Positions 26,858 through 38,794 of a stretch of DNA of 64,000 nucleotides are shown here, piece after piece. The stretch is from Acorus gramineus (taxonomy: Eukaryota > Streptophyta > Magnoliopsida > Acorales > Acoraceae), in the NCBI GenBank assembly GCA_030737835.1, contig CM060853.1:10908034-10972033 (forward strand), given 5' to 3'. Positions within the stretch are counted from its first letter, which is position 1. Every line of letters starts with the position of its first letter. The position numbers and the translations under genes are program-made. The notes under the pieces were generated by a model. The model worked only from the letters and a program-made list of their open reading frames with translations, did no database searches and was not told where the DNA came from.

Positions 26858-27150
26858 AAAAAAAGGGATTTTTAGTTTTAAGTCCCCACGAACCATCATA
26901 TTTAGTGATCGATCCATCCCTTCTTCGTATTTAGGTTTTAGTCCCCCGATTTAAATGATAATTCATGGATAGGTCCCTCACAGGGACTAAAAAGTAAATT
27001 AAATAATTTATGGATAGGTCCCTTTCAGGACTAAAAAGGAACTATCATTTAAATCTGGGGACTAAAACCTAAATATGAAAAAGGGAAAGATCGATCATTA
27101 AATATGGTTTGATGGTCTTAAAGGACTTAAAACTAAAAATCCAAAAAAAA
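26858..27150. mobile_element. Foldback MITE, ~290 bp
   Basis: The two halves are near-complete inverted repeats: 'gatttttagttttaagtccc ... tttaggttttagtcccc' on the left and 'ggggactaaaacctaaatat ... ggacttaaaactaaaaatcc' on the right, meeting near 27000. No ORF. Confidence 0.75.
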
Positions 27151-27244
27151 TTGTAAAATGATTTGAAACACTATGGGATCGAATGTGGTGTGACATAGGC
27201 TTATTCGTCTCTGATAGCTATACCGAGATAAATAACAATCCATG

Positions 27245-27640
27245 CTGAATATGTAAATTTTTGTTTGGTTGTCTTTTCTGTTATTCTCATTGAGAATGTA
27301 AAAATGACATTTTTGTTGTTTTACTCACTCTGAACAAAGTAATGATAAGTGGTGGATAAAGAATAAATAAGAGTTTATGACTTTTTAAATGATAATTATA
27401 TCCTTGAATAAGTGTGAGAGATGTGTGACTGATTTGATCGATATGATAGTTTTTGAAATTTGTATGTGAGACTATTATGTGAGTTAAAAATTTTAAAATG
27501 ATAAATAAATGTATTTTTATCCATTAACATTGATAATCCCTGATAAGCAATTCTTGTTTTTCCTTAGAATAGTTATCAGACTTTATCCTAACTTATCTAG
27601 ACATAACTATCAGGTTCTATCCAAGAAAAATAAACAACGA
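27245..27640. repeat. Degenerate MITE related to copies at 43.2, 52.1, 54.6 and 55.1 kb
   Basis: Shares phrases such as 'aaatgacatttttgttg', 'gtggtggataaag' and 'gagtttatgactttttaaatg' with 52300-52380, and with 54.6 kb in reverse. Ends are not sharply defined. Confidence 0.5.
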
Positions 27641-29165
27641 ATAAAGGCTATTCTTCAGTATTCACCCCTATTATTATTTGTTAATTCTTCACCACAATCG
27701 GGCTATAATTTTGAAAAAAAAAATATACCCCTAGGAGAAAAAAAAAACTCTTGTTTCCTCTTTTTTTATATAAAAAAACTATTTGACATTTTTTTAACAC
27801 ATGTGGTCCATGTAAACCAACTTAAAAACAAAATAATAAGAAACAGTACAGTACAACAGAATCATTTGCACATGATTATAAATCAGAATCGTAATTTTTT
27901 AGAAATTTATATATAAAAATAATTGTTTGGGAACATTATCTGAAATAACAGAAAAAAAAAAAAGCTTCTCCACCCACAGAAAACAACTTCTCTGTCAGTG
28001 CAAGTTACACCAAACAAGAGCCATTTCAACAAAATTGAAGGCACAAATGACAAACCATCCAAACATCTTAAATATAGACTGTCTCAAAAAAAGTTGATGA
28101 ATCACAAGAGTGAAGATACTACTATACTTAAAGAGGCTACAAATTCACAGCACCAACTATAACCTTCAATAAAAGATGATCTCCACAGTTTGGAAAAAAA
28201 ATTAATGGAAATCACCTGATCATTACACTTTTCTAGGATCCCATCCCAAATTGGCTTGGTGGTTAAAGGGACATCATCACCTCATTGGGGAACCAAACCA
28301 AATTAATGTTCAAATTCTTAAATAATAGGTCTTTAAAAAAAGACTAATTATCATACTCTGAGTTGGTTGGGCTTTTAGTTAATAATCTATTCTGGACTTG
28401 TGTTGGTTCCCTTGTCTGGGATAGTATAATTGTGAAAAAAAGCTTATCTTGCATTAGGTTGGTTCTTGTGGATTAGTTCATAGTTTATTCTGGACTCGTG
28501 TAACTCTTATGTACTTTTATGTGGTTCCAAGATTCATATTCCACATCAATAGATTACATCTGACTCTTATATGCTTGCAATTAAGATAGATGTAATGAAA
28601 CTATGTGGTAGAATAATTTGAATGCTTATAGACTGTCCCTCGCTTTAAATTGGCTTAACTGGTCCTGAAGGCTGTTGGCCGAGTGGGGGATCAAAGTTTG
28701 AATTATGCAGATGGCAGGATTGTAAAATTAGAGCTTACAACCTTTTGTACTGGTTCTTGTGATCTTCTAATTCACAGTTTGTTTTAAATCCATGTTATTC
28801 TATGGTTTTTTTTAATACAAAGTAGTAGTGGTCTATACAATGTATAATAAGAATTTATAAGTCTGCATTTAGGACAAGAATGTTGTTTTTTAAAAAAACG
28901 CATAAGGAATCAAGTTAATTTAAATGGTTTTATTCAAAATCTTATTTTTCAAACGTGTTTCCAAACAGACTCTAAGTCTCTGTACATTGTAACAAAAATT
29001 AACTTGTCTCTACATGCAAAATAGCATGTCTGAAATAAAAAAACAATATTCATGTGCCAGGTGCCTTTGATAGGGAGAGGTCTTGATAGTTGATACCCCC
29101 ACATGTAAAGCATTATTGAAGTGGTTTATACCCACTTTTTTGGGTACATTGTGGTCATACCCATA
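27641..29165. other. Intergenic DNA between the two gypsy elements
   Basis: No gene was seen. At 28240-28760 three loosely similar blocks contain 'ttggttcttgtggattag' or 'tactggttcttgtgatct' type runs, perhaps an old SINE-like or tandem relic, but no clear A/B boxes could be fixed. Confidence 0.4.
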
Positions 29166-29878
29166 TGTGGGCGCCAAATTTTCTGGCTGCCAATACCAGG
29201 CCGGGTCTCGAAGCCCATCCGATCAGATCTGACGGAATGACGACCCGCTGGACTCAAGCCCACCTCAACGGGTCGGGTTATTGGTCCTACTACCCGACAA
29301 TGCGGCAGCCCAGTCGACCCTAGTTCGAACGGGTCTGACTTGAAGACCCAGATCTGACCAGGTCAGTATCTAATCCATCCAATTATTACATTGATTCACA
29401 TAAATCTGTGGCACTAAATGATAATTATCAGCATTCAATCTCCATCAATACCAATTTAAATCACCAAACCAGGTCATTATTGACTTTGTCCACCAAATCC
29501 CTATGAAATCCGGATATACATGTCAACCCATAATTGACCAAATCAAGGAGTATATCTTTTGTTTCCTAACTAACAGCAGATAAAATCTCGTCCGTCCGAT
29601 GGAGAGGGTCGGATCCAAAGCCCAAGTACCATTCGACCTCCTCTATAAATAGGGGACAAGACCACACTGTTGGTAGGGACAATTCCTTTTTATTAAACCC
29701 TTCTTGGCCATTTTGACTGACTTAAGCGTCGGAGAGTCTTCCGCAGGTCCCCCATCTCTCATTGTTGGAGGCGTTCAAGAGGTGCTCACCGGCGGTGCAA
29801 GAGACGTTCGGGCGGAGGAGAACAGGAGAGGCCGGATCCGCTTACCCGAATCTGACAAGGAAAAATTCTGCCCCTCCA
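29166..29878 (+). repeat. 5' LTR of element 2
   Basis: TGTGGGCGCC.. to ..CCCCTCCA. It contains TATAAATAGGGG (about 29644-29655). By eye, differences from the 3' LTR are mainly transitions and are concentrated in the GC-rich first 200 bp. Confidence 0.92.
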
Positions 29879-29881
29879 GTT

Positions 29882-29899
29882 TGGCACCATCTGTGGGAC
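29882..29899 (+). other. Primer-binding site of element 2
   Basis: TGGCACCATCTGTGGGAC starts three bases after the 5' LTR. The TGG start fits pairing with a tRNA 3' CCA. Confidence 0.65.
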
Positions 29900-29925
29900 G
29901 CGAACGAAAAGCTTAGCTCGTCGTT

Positions 29926-31325
29926 ATGCCTCCCAAGAGAACTCCCCCGCCTACATCGCTGCCGGCCAGCACGTCAGCGGCCAACCCATCATCCCTTCCC
30001 GGAGTGACCGAGGGAGATGAACCAATCCCCGAGGTCATAGCGGTTCAACAAATATGTGATGAAGCCCTGGCCCGCGTGGAACGTGCCGAGAAGCAGGTCG
30101 AAGAACTAATCCGAACGATCGAGGTGGCCATAGAAGAAAACGATCGCCTTCGGACCGATTGAGGTAATTCAAATCCCCCAAGCCAGCCTCAGCCTATGTC
30201 TCCGGTGCCCAATGACCCCCGGTGGACCAACGGGCACGTTAACCTTACCGGGGATGAGCGCTCAGAGCAGCCGACAGTTTCCTCCAATGCTGCCACTCCT
30301 TCCAAGCGTCCCCGAGAGGAGGACCACGTCTGGCAAGACATGCAAGACAACATGACGAAAGAATTCGACCGGCGCATTCTTCACAACTTGAAGCCTCGGA
30401 CCCCTACGGATATCGTCATGCAAACGGCGCATTTGATCAACAACTCCCCCTTCGTGGAAGAGATCGTCCGCGCTCCCAAACCAGATAAGTTCACCCTTCC
30501 AAAGTTTAAACTGTTTGAGGGAAAGTCCGATCCCACCGAGCACATCTTTCATTATAAATAGCTTATGTCCCTTGATGCATGGGACAACGCTTTGCTATGT
30601 AAGGTCTTTCCGCAAAGCCTCGGAGGACAGGCCTTGACATGGTTCTGCAAGCTCCCGGCCAGCTCCATCAATGACTTCAGAAGCCTCTGTGAGGCATTTA
30701 TTAGCCATTACATATGTCATTGCAAGCCCAAGAAGGACGTGACGAGCCTATTCGGGATGAAGCAGGCGGAGGGTGAGAGCCTCCGAGACTACCTCACGCG
30801 CTTCAGCGTGGAAATGACACAAATTGAGGCGTGCGACCCTCAGACCGCGGCGATGGTGTTCTGAGGTGGTTTAATCCCCACTGGGCATCTCTACGAGTCC
30901 CTCGTCTGGGAAACCCCTACCCACATGGTGGACTTGCTCTCCCGCGCATAAGGATCCATCCGCTTGGAAGATGATGTCTCGCTTGCTGCCCGAAAGGCGA
31001 CTACCGTCGTAACGGTTGGGCCATCCCGCAAGGACACCCATCCCCCGAAGAAACAGTCCTCCGCGATGTCGCAAAAGGACGAGGTGAAGCCCGCCAGTTC
31101 TCACCCTCAAAGGGTGAAGGACTTTGTGTTGACTCCACTCACCGTGCCGGTGCGGCAAGTCTAGCATGAAAACAAGGATAAAGGGTACTTCAGGGCCCCT
31201 TTCCCGATACGGAGTCCCGTCGAGAATCGGGATCAAGCTCGCAAGTGTGAATTCCTCAACGAAATCGGACATACCGCCGAAGAATGCAGGAGTCTTCGCG
31301 GACAGATAGAGATTCTGTGACGGGC
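29926..31325 (+). pseudogene. gag of element 2, broken
   Basis: One frame starting MPPKRTPPPTS is interrupted by stops at 30160, 30559, 30862, near 30949 and 31162. Between them the retrotransposon gag core is plain (GGQALTWFCKLPASSINDF; YLTRFSVEM), followed by a zinc-knuckle-like C-x-C remnant near 31245-31290. A frameshift near 31318 separates it from the protease frame. It cannot make a full Gag. Confidence 0.85.
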
Positions 31326-31339
31326 ACCTTGCACACTAC

Positions 31340-34300
31340 GTGGCACGGCAGCCTCATGCCGCCAAGCTAGACAGCGACAATGTTGCGGACACGTCCAAAC
31401 CCGATGGAGCGCCAACCAGGATCGTGTCGGTCATCCACGGGAAACCCGTCCCGGACTACGCCTATCTGGCCTCGAAGTGCCAATCAGGACCGTGGAAGCG
31501 CCCCACCACGGATCCGACCAACCAGCGTGGAATAGCCATTAATTCTATTCATTTCAGGGCTGATGACCTCGAGCAGGTATCCCTTCCTCACGTTGACCTG
31601 CTGGTTATTTCTATCTATATATGCAATTGCCAGGTACAAAGGGTTATGGTCGACGGAGGAAGCAGCGCGGACATCTTGTTCTTGGATGCCTATCGTCGAA
31701 TGGGTTTGGACGTGGAGGAGATCAGGCGCTCCAATCCTCCCTTGGTCAGATTTGACGGGAAACAGGTAAGCCCGGTCGGCGCGGTTGCACTTCTAGTCAC
31801 AGCCGTCGACCGCACCCTCAGCGTTGAGTTCATCATCATCAACTCCCCATCGGCTTACAACGCTATCATGGGACGCGAGTGGATCCACCGGATGGAAGGA
31901 GTACTATCCACCTTACATCAGGTCATGCGGTGCATCACTAAGGATGGGCGGTCCACCATTGACATCCGTGGGGACCAGGTGGCGGCTCGAAAATGCTATG
32001 CCTTGGCGTCCCAGGTGCCCGACTGTCCCGTTGAGGGACCGTCATCCCTTGGCTTATAGCAATCAACCGACCGGCCATTGAAGTGGGTTCAAGCGCTGCT
32101 CGAGTCCGAACCTGAGCCACCCACTCTTGAGCTGGTCGACATCGTCCCCCTAGGCGAGGACGACCCAGAGAAGACCGTGCAGCTAGGGAGCCTTCTGCTT
32201 GACCACAAAAAGAGGTCAATGATTTCGTTTTTGTAGGACAACCGAAACGTGTCCGCCTGGACTCACAGCGATATGCCAGGTATAGACCCCGCCATTGCTG
32301 TCCACGAGTTGAACGTGCGACCCGACGCAATCCCAGTAAAGCAGAAACAATGACGGTTCGCACCCGAACGAAACAAAGTGATCCCCGATGAAAATTGATC
32401 GACTTCTCTCAGCCGGGTTCATCCGGAAAGTCCGTTATCCTGACTGGATATCCAACGTGGCGCTGGCAGAGAAGAAAGGCGGGAAGTGGCGTGTTTGCAT
32501 TGACTTCGTTAACCTCAATAAGGTATTCCCCAAAGACGGTTATCCCCTGCCGAAGATAGATTAGCTCTTGGATGCCACGGCAAGATACGAGCGTCTGTCG
32601 TTCCTGGATGCCTATTCGGGGTACAACCAAATTCCCCTCCACCCACGCGATTAGGAGAAAATCACGTTTATCTCAGAGCACAGACTGTATTGCTACAAGG
32701 TAATGCCCTTCGGACTAAAAATTGCAGGTGCCACTTTCCAGTGTTTGGTCAATAGGGTTTTCAAGCATCTCATTTGGCAGACAGTGGAGGTGTACATCGA
32801 TGACATGGTGGTCAAAAGTCGAAGCCACGCACAACATTTGCAACACCTCGCCGAGGCCTTTGAGGCCCTCCGGGCACATCACATGAAGCTGAATCCGGCC
32901 AAGTGCTCGTTCGGCGTCTCTTCCAGACACTTCCTGGGCCACATCGTGCATCGGCAGGGCATAGAGGCCAACCCGACGAAGATTCTAGAACTCCGCGATT
33001 CTGTCACCCCTAAGGCCGTTCATGACGTCCAGGTGATCACCGGCCGAATAGCCACCCTGTCCCGTTTTATCTCTCATCTTTCAGATAATTGTCGGTCATT
33101 TTTTCAGGCTATTAAAGGAGCGAGGGGCAAAATCTGGTCAGACAAACAGCAGGCAGCGTTCCAAAGCCTCATAGACCATCTCAGCCAGCCGCTAATTTTA
33201 TCCGTCCCGGTCGAAGGTGAGACGCTTTTTCTGTACCTCGCCGTGTCTGTAGCGGCGGTCAGCGCTGGTTATTCAAAGAGGACCGCCAACAGCAGCGTCT
33301 GGTCTTCTACATAAGCAAGGCCCTACTGGACACCGAGACCCGCTATTCGCCCATCGTGAACCTCATCCTGGCGCTTGTGGTAACGAAAAGAAAGCTCCGA
33401 TACTATTTTGAAGCGCATCCAGTCGTCATGCTCATGTCTTACCCCATCCGGGTCTTCTTACACAAACCGGATCTCTATGGATAAACCGCCAAGTGGGCCT
33501 TGGAGTTGTCACCATTCGACATCAACTATTGCCCCCGGGTCGAGAAGAAGGGCCGGGTAGTGGCCGACTTCCTGCTGGAGTTCAACCCGGAGGACGACAT
33601 GTGAAAGGCCGCATCAAAGCTCGATGACTCGCTAGAATTTTTGGAATGGTGGGATCTCTTTATCGATGGAGCATCCAACACCGGGGGCAGCGGTGCTGGG
33701 ATCGTATTGAAGACTCCTGATGGCACCCAACTGGAACATTCTATCAGGCTAGAATTCTGTTCCACGAACAACGTGGCCGATTTGCAGCTCGCCAAAGCTC
33801 TCTACATCAGGTATCTACGTGCGTACTGTGACTCGCAGTTGGTCGTGCTACAGCTTCAGGGGGGATATACGGCTAAGGATGAGAAAATGGAGCGATATCA
33901 TTGCCTGGCTGTCCAGCTCTCCCAAGACTTCTTCGACTTCGAAATCAGCTACCTGCCTCGTGGGGAGAACAAGGAGGCAGACTCGTTAGTAGTGGGAGTC
34001 ACCATCCCAGGGGGGCGTTGGATCGGGCCGACAATCCTTCAACGACCATCAATCGACCCGGGGCTCACCATCCATGTGATGAAAAGGGAGGCCCCTTGTT
34101 GGATGGACCCAATTGAGACTTACATACGTGATGGTGCGCTGTCGGCAGACCAAATCGATGCTCAGAAGGTGCGTTACTGCTCCGCCAGTTATGCCATCAT
34201 AGAAGGGGTGCTCTACCGACGCAACGCTTGCGGCCCCTTCCTCTGGTGTCTCAGTGCGATGGAGGCCAAGCTGTTGATGGAAGAAATCCATGAGGGATCC

Positions 34301-35341
34301 TGCGGTGACCATTCCAGTGGACGATCGCTTGCCCATCGCATCCTTACCTAGGGGTATTACTGGCCCTCACTCAGGAAAGACGCCACCGCATTCGCCCGAA
34401 ATTGTGAGAAATGCCAGAAATTCTCCCCGATTATCCACCTCCCTACAGAAGAGCTCCACACTCTAACCGCCCCATGGCCATTTGCCCAGTGGGGGATTGA
34501 TATTGCAGGACCTTTTCTAACCGCTGCGGAAGGAAAGAAGTACGTGCTCCTGGCAACGGACTATTTCACCAAGTGGGTGGAAGCGGAAGCATACAAGACG
34601 GTCAAGCATGCTGACGTCAAGAATTTCCTATGGAAACATATCATATGCAGGTTCGGTGTCTCCAAGGCCATCATCGCGGACAACGGAACTCAGTTTGCAA
34701 ATGCACCGATTAAGGAATTTTGCAATAAATACGGCGTTCAACAGCATTTCTCCTCATGAGCATACCCACAGGGAAATGGGCAAGCCGAGGCAACAAACCG
34801 CACCATCTTCACTATGCTCAAGAAGCGGGTCAACAAGAAAAAAGGCGCATGGCTCGAAGAGCTTCCGGGCGTGTTATGGGCCTACCGCACCACTCGAAGA
34901 AAGCCTACAGGAGTGTCGTCGTTCACCCTCGCATACAAGACCAAAGTGGTTATCCCCTCTGAAGTCGGGCTCCCCACTCTACGAACCTCCATCGCTCTCA
35001 GCGAATGGAACAATGAAGCCCTCGCCAATAACACTGTGCTCCTGGAGGAAGCTAGGGAGACGGCTTCAATTCGCCTTGTCGCCTACAAGCGCCGTCAAGC
35101 TCGACACTTCTACAAAAAAGTCCACCCACGGTCATTCTCGCCCGGTGAGTGGGTGCTCAAACGAGTTACCGATAACACACGTGAGTCAAACGCTGGGAAG
35201 CTCGGGGCCAATTGGGAAGGACCGTACGAAGTGATAGAGGCCTACAACAAGGGGGCATACCGGCTATGCACCATCGGCCCAAGAAAGCTACTCATACCAA
35301 CTCCTTGGAACGCCATGAACTTAAGGAAGTTTTATGCGTAG
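31340..35341 (+). pseudogene. pol of element 2: protease, RT, two RNase H domains and integrase, broken
   Basis: The protease (31340-32059) has the active-site run MVDGGSSADILF, with the usual DTG/DSG changed to DGG. RT (about 32400-33150) keeps FLDAYSGYNQI and YIDDMVV but carries in-frame stops near 32562 and 32652. The first RNase H (33200-33600) is frameshifted. The archaeal-type RNase H starts at 33650 (DLFIDGASNTGGSGAGIV). Integrase (34352-35341) has the zinc-finger C-x-x-C (CEKCQ), D (GIDIAGPF), D (IADNGTQF), a TGA at 34757, and E (GQAEATNRT), with a complete C-terminal tail. Two RNase H domains place it in the Tat group. Confidence 0.9.
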
Positions 35342-35550
35342 GGCCCTCGGTGGCCATCATTGAATAAATGTAATAGATGCTATCTCTGTTACTCTATTTT
35401 CAACTGCTATTAATAAATAAATGCCACTCTCTTCAGCCATGATTTCTGAAAAGGGTGTCCAAACCAGTTCTCGTTATACTGTAAGTCGAACTAATAGCGT
35501 CGGGATTATGTCAGTGAGTTTCGCTCCTATCCTCCCCATTCACAATAAAA

Positions 35551-35957
35551 CTCAATCGCCCCCTCATCTGGCTACGTCGCGCAAAGCGGCCCGAGCCCGA
35601 GGCGGTCAAGCCCAATCGTCCCCTCGTCTGGCTACGTCGCGCGAAGCGGCCCGAGCTCAAGGCGGTCAAACTCAACCGCCCCCTTGTTTGGCTACGTCGC
35701 GTGAAGTGGCCCGAGCCTAAGTCGATCAAACTCAACTGCCCCCTCGTATGGCTACGTCGCGCGAAGTGGCTCGAGGCGGTCAAGCCCAATCGCCCCCTCG
35801 TCTGGCTACGTTGCACGAAGCGGCCCAAGCCCAAGGTGGTCAAACTCTCCTCGTCTGATTGCATCGCGCAAAGCGGCTCAAGCCCGGGGTGGTCAAGACC
35901 ACAACGGCCTCCTCGTCTGGCTACGTTGCGCGAAGCAGCCCCAGCCCCAGATAGTCT
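35551..35957. repeat. 60-bp minisatellite in the 3' untranslated zone of element 2, about 7 units
   Basis: Unit starts are near 35551, 35611, 35671, 35731, 35785, 35845 and 35898. The first four are exactly 60 bp apart and the fifth is shortened. The consensus contains CGCCCCCTCGTCTGG, CTACGTCGCGCGAAG and CGGCCCGAGC. Because 60 is a multiple of three, long spurious ORFs appear on both strands. Tandem repeats at this site are known for Tat-type elements. Confidence 0.88.
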
Positions 35958-36299
35958 GATTCACAGGGCCGCCTCACCAAGGAATGCCGCGAATGGCTCC
36001 TGCCTAAGACGGTCCTACCCCAACAATAGTTTTGTTCGAACCACGCCCACGCCCACGCCCAAAACGGCTCGTTCCAGAGGGCCAGGTTCGCAACCAATTT
36101 GATCCCATCCTCATGGCAGCCTCGCTTGGTCACAACGGATTGTCAATGCAAACCAAACGCGGCTCCTCTCTTGAAATACCCAATTCAGCCACGCTGATTA
36201 AAATGACTTAAGCCCGCAATGGGTCATCTCACACACGCACTCAATACAAGCCCGGGACTGTAACGTTCGTACAAGAAACTTACAACAACAGTAAGTGCA

Positions 36300-36340
36300 A
36301 CGAAAAAAGATTTTTTATTACAAAGTTTGATTACATACAA
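36300..36340 (-). terminator. Polyadenylation region of the antisense gene of element 2
   Basis: On the minus strand: 'ttgtatgtaatcaaactttg' followed by 'taataaaaaat'. A far-upstream UGUA-type element and an AATAAA-type signal are in the right order for a plant poly(A) site. Confidence 0.45.
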
Positions 36341-36363
36341 AAAGAATTTCTATGCGCCCCCAG

Positions 36364-37654
36364 CTACCACCCGAACCGACGGGTGCCGCGGGGTCGATAG
36401 CGACAACGACGAGGGAGTTCCGAATACACATTGGGAGCGAAGCCCTCCTCCCGATCGATCACCTCCGACGGAATCCTCCTTGCACTCCCCACAGGCAAGA
36501 GTGCCGCGTCCCATGCCTCTCGGTATGTCCGGGCCCGCGTCACGCTCAGCCCAGCATCGAGGTCATCTTCAAGGGCGCAGACCTCCCCTTCAAGTTCCAG
36601 CGCCCGGGATTGCCACCGGGTGGCAGATCGCTGGAGGGAGTCGCGCTCCGTAGTAACCGCAGAAAGCGTCAAAGCGGCCTGAAGAGCGGCCTCTTCCGCC
36701 CTGGCCAGCGCTCCCAAAGAAGAGTCCCGACCAGTAGCTGGGGCAGAAGCGACGTCGTCCTCCTCGCCGCCCGTCCCAGACTCTTCTTCATCGCTCTCAA
36801 TGATGAGCCGGCGCTTCCCCCAACAATTGTCAGTCAGAGGTTGCTTGCCACCTACCTTGCTGCTCTCCCCTCAGACCGGTACGCTGCCTCTAGGGCCGCT
36901 ATTGTGGCCTGGGGAAAGAATCGACGAGCACCGGCAATCGCCATCAACTCCCTGGCGTCCAGAACCGGCGTCTCCAGTGTGATCACGTCGAAGAAGGACT
37001 GGTCCCACATCAACGTCTTCACTGCCTCTTGGACGGTGTCGTCCAGAAACCGGACCCTCGAAAAGGGCATGCCAACGGTGGGGTCAAGACGCCCTGCATA
37101 AACAGGAGCATGCAAAGTCAAAAAAAAAGAAAAAAAAAAGAGGAAATACGAAGCGACAAGCACAGGAACGATTACGCACTGAGTTTGCCAAAAGAAGTCC
37201 GAATGGGGGGCACGCCATCGACAGGGCATGGCCAGGGTCCCCCGATCAACACGACCTCGTCCTTCCACCCACGATCGCGGTCCAGAATGCCTTGCATAAG
37301 GTATTTATCCCCTCGCATGACGAAGTAGTACCGCAGGGAGCTCCCCGGACACTGAGCCAATCGGTAGAAATACATTACCTCACGTATCCTGAGGCTGTAC
37401 CCATGGGTCTCATTCAGATAAAGGGCGGCAGCCAGAACTCGGAAGACGTTTGGGTGGACCTGCATCGGCGCCACTCCAAAGAAAGAAAGGAACGTGGGAA
37501 TGAAGGGGTGGAGCGGATACTGGACGGCCGTCAAATGATACAAGGAGAAGTAGGCCTCCCCCACGAGGAGACCTGCTCCGTTGCGAACGAACGGGCCGCC
37601 CTCCACCAACTTCACCGTCACCCCACATGGAAACGGAAGTCTCTTCTGCACCAT
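36364..37654 (-). pseudogene. Antisense gene of element 2: 'putative gypsy type transposon' (PF04195-like) domain plus coiled coil
   Basis: On the minus strand, exon 1 is 37654-37180, an 86-bp intron 37179-37094 (GTGCGT..GCAG) keeps frame, and exon 2 runs to a TAG at 36364. I place the start at the ATG at 37654 and not at the upstream ATG at 37759, because a TATA box sits between them. The N-terminal half (LLVGEAYFSLYHL, FLSFFGVAPMQVHPNVFRV, YFYRLAQCPG) resembles the PF04195/Transposase_28 family found in plant gypsy elements; this is from memory of the family and needs an HMM check. The C-terminal half is acidic then coiled coil (ERDSLQRSATRWQSRALELE). One base seems lost in a G run near 36864, shifting frame. 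It converges on pol, as the PMD gene does in element 1. Confidence 0.7.
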
Positions 37655-37743
37655 TTTGACCGAGCGATAGGGGCAACAGCAGGGGGACGAAGAAAGTAAG
37701 AGGCGTAGATATAAGGACAGGGACGAGACTGTCCCTTCGGTGC

Positions 37744-37752
37744 TATTTATAG
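37744..37752 (-). promoter_or_regulatory. TATA box of the antisense gene in element 2
   Basis: TATAAATAG on the minus strand, about 90 bases upstream of the chosen ATG at 37654. It is outside the LTR, so the gene has its own promoter. Confidence 0.55.
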
Positions 37753-38081
37753 ATGACAAAACCGCCTCTTCAATCCCTTTGCGCCGTTCTCTGAAATAAG
37801 GGGACTCATCATGACGGCCCTTCGACCGAAGTCCCTCCCATGCCGACTGTCGCCCTTCTCGAAACGGCGTCCCATCGGTTCAGACGACTTGGCATCTTAC
37901 GCACCCACTCGTCACTCGCCCCTGACGCAAGGAGGGCCGTTGAATCTGAGGGGATACGCGCCCTAACCGAGGCAATTCATTTCAGCGTGACGCAGTTGAC
38001 AACCTGACACGTGGCGCCTCGTACTAAGTTTTTCCCATTTGACAAGAATGACTATCAGTCGAATGAGAAAAAGGGGGCATC

Positions 38082-38794
38082 TGTGGGCCCCAAATTTTCT
38101 GGCTGCCAATACCGGGCCGGGTCTCGAAGCCCATCCGATCTGATTTGACGGAATGATGACCCGCTGGGCTCAAGCCCACCTCGACGGGCCGGGTTACTGG
38201 TCCTACTACCCGACAATGCGACAGCCTAGCCGACCCTAGTTCGAACGGGTCCAACCTGAAGACCCAGATCCGACCAGGTCAGTATCTAATCCATCCAATT
38301 ATTACATTGATTCACATAAATTTGTGGCACTAAATGATAATTATCAGCATTCAATCTCCATCAATACCAATTTAAATCAACAAACCAGGTCATTATTGAC
38401 TTTGTCCACCAAATCCCTATGATATCCGGATATACATGTCAATCCATAATTGACCAAATCAAGGAGTATATCTTTTGTTTCCTAACTAACAGCAGATAAA
38501 ATCTCGTCCGTCCGATGGGGAGGGTCAGATCCAAAGCTCTAACACCATTCAACCTCCTCTATAAATAGGGGACAAGACCACACTGATGGTAGGGACAATT
38601 CCTTTTTATTAAACCCTTCTTGGCCATTTTGACTGACTTGAGCGTCAGAGGGTCTTCCACAGGTCCCCCACCTCTCATTGTTGGAGGTGTTCAAGAGGTG
38701 CTCACCGGCGGTGCAAGAGACGTTCGGGCGGAGGAGAACATGAGAGGCCGGATCCGCTTACCCGAATCCGGTAAGGAAAAATTCTGCCCCTTCA
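38082..38794 (+). repeat. 3' LTR of element 2
   Basis: TGTGGGCCCC.. to ..CCCCTTCA, the same length as the 5' LTR. TATA box at about 38560-38571. Confidence 0.92.

Larger units (their letters stand above)
29166..38794 (+). mobile_element. Ty3/gypsy Tat-type LTR retrotransposon (element 2), decayed, with antisense PF04195-like gene
   Basis: LTRs lie at 29166-29878 and 38082-38794, both 713 bp. A primer-binding site follows the first LTR and a purine tract (GAGAAAAAGGGGGCATC, 38065-38081) precedes the second. The order is gag, protease, RT, RNase H, second RNase H, integrase, 60-bp minisatellite, opposite-strand gene, 3' LTR. It is GC-richer than its surroundings. The flanks ccata and attta do not match, so no target duplication is visible. 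The many stops and dozens of LTR differences show it is older than element 1. Confidence 0.9.

Noticed and set aside
28240-28760. Possible SINE
   Set aside because: tRNA-like A and B boxes could not be placed and no target duplication was found.
35551-35957. CRISPR-like regularly spaced array
   Set aside because: Units are contiguous with no unique spacers and lie in a eukaryotic retroelement.
35421-36102. Repeat-encoding ORFs on both strands
   Set aside because: Produced by a 60-bp period divisible by three; no start context or known domain.
36852-36870. A second intron (GTAGGT..AAG) in the antisense gene of element 2
   Set aside because: The sequence reads through in the downstream frame, so a one-base loss in a G run explains the break more simply; the intron would also leave the phases mismatched.
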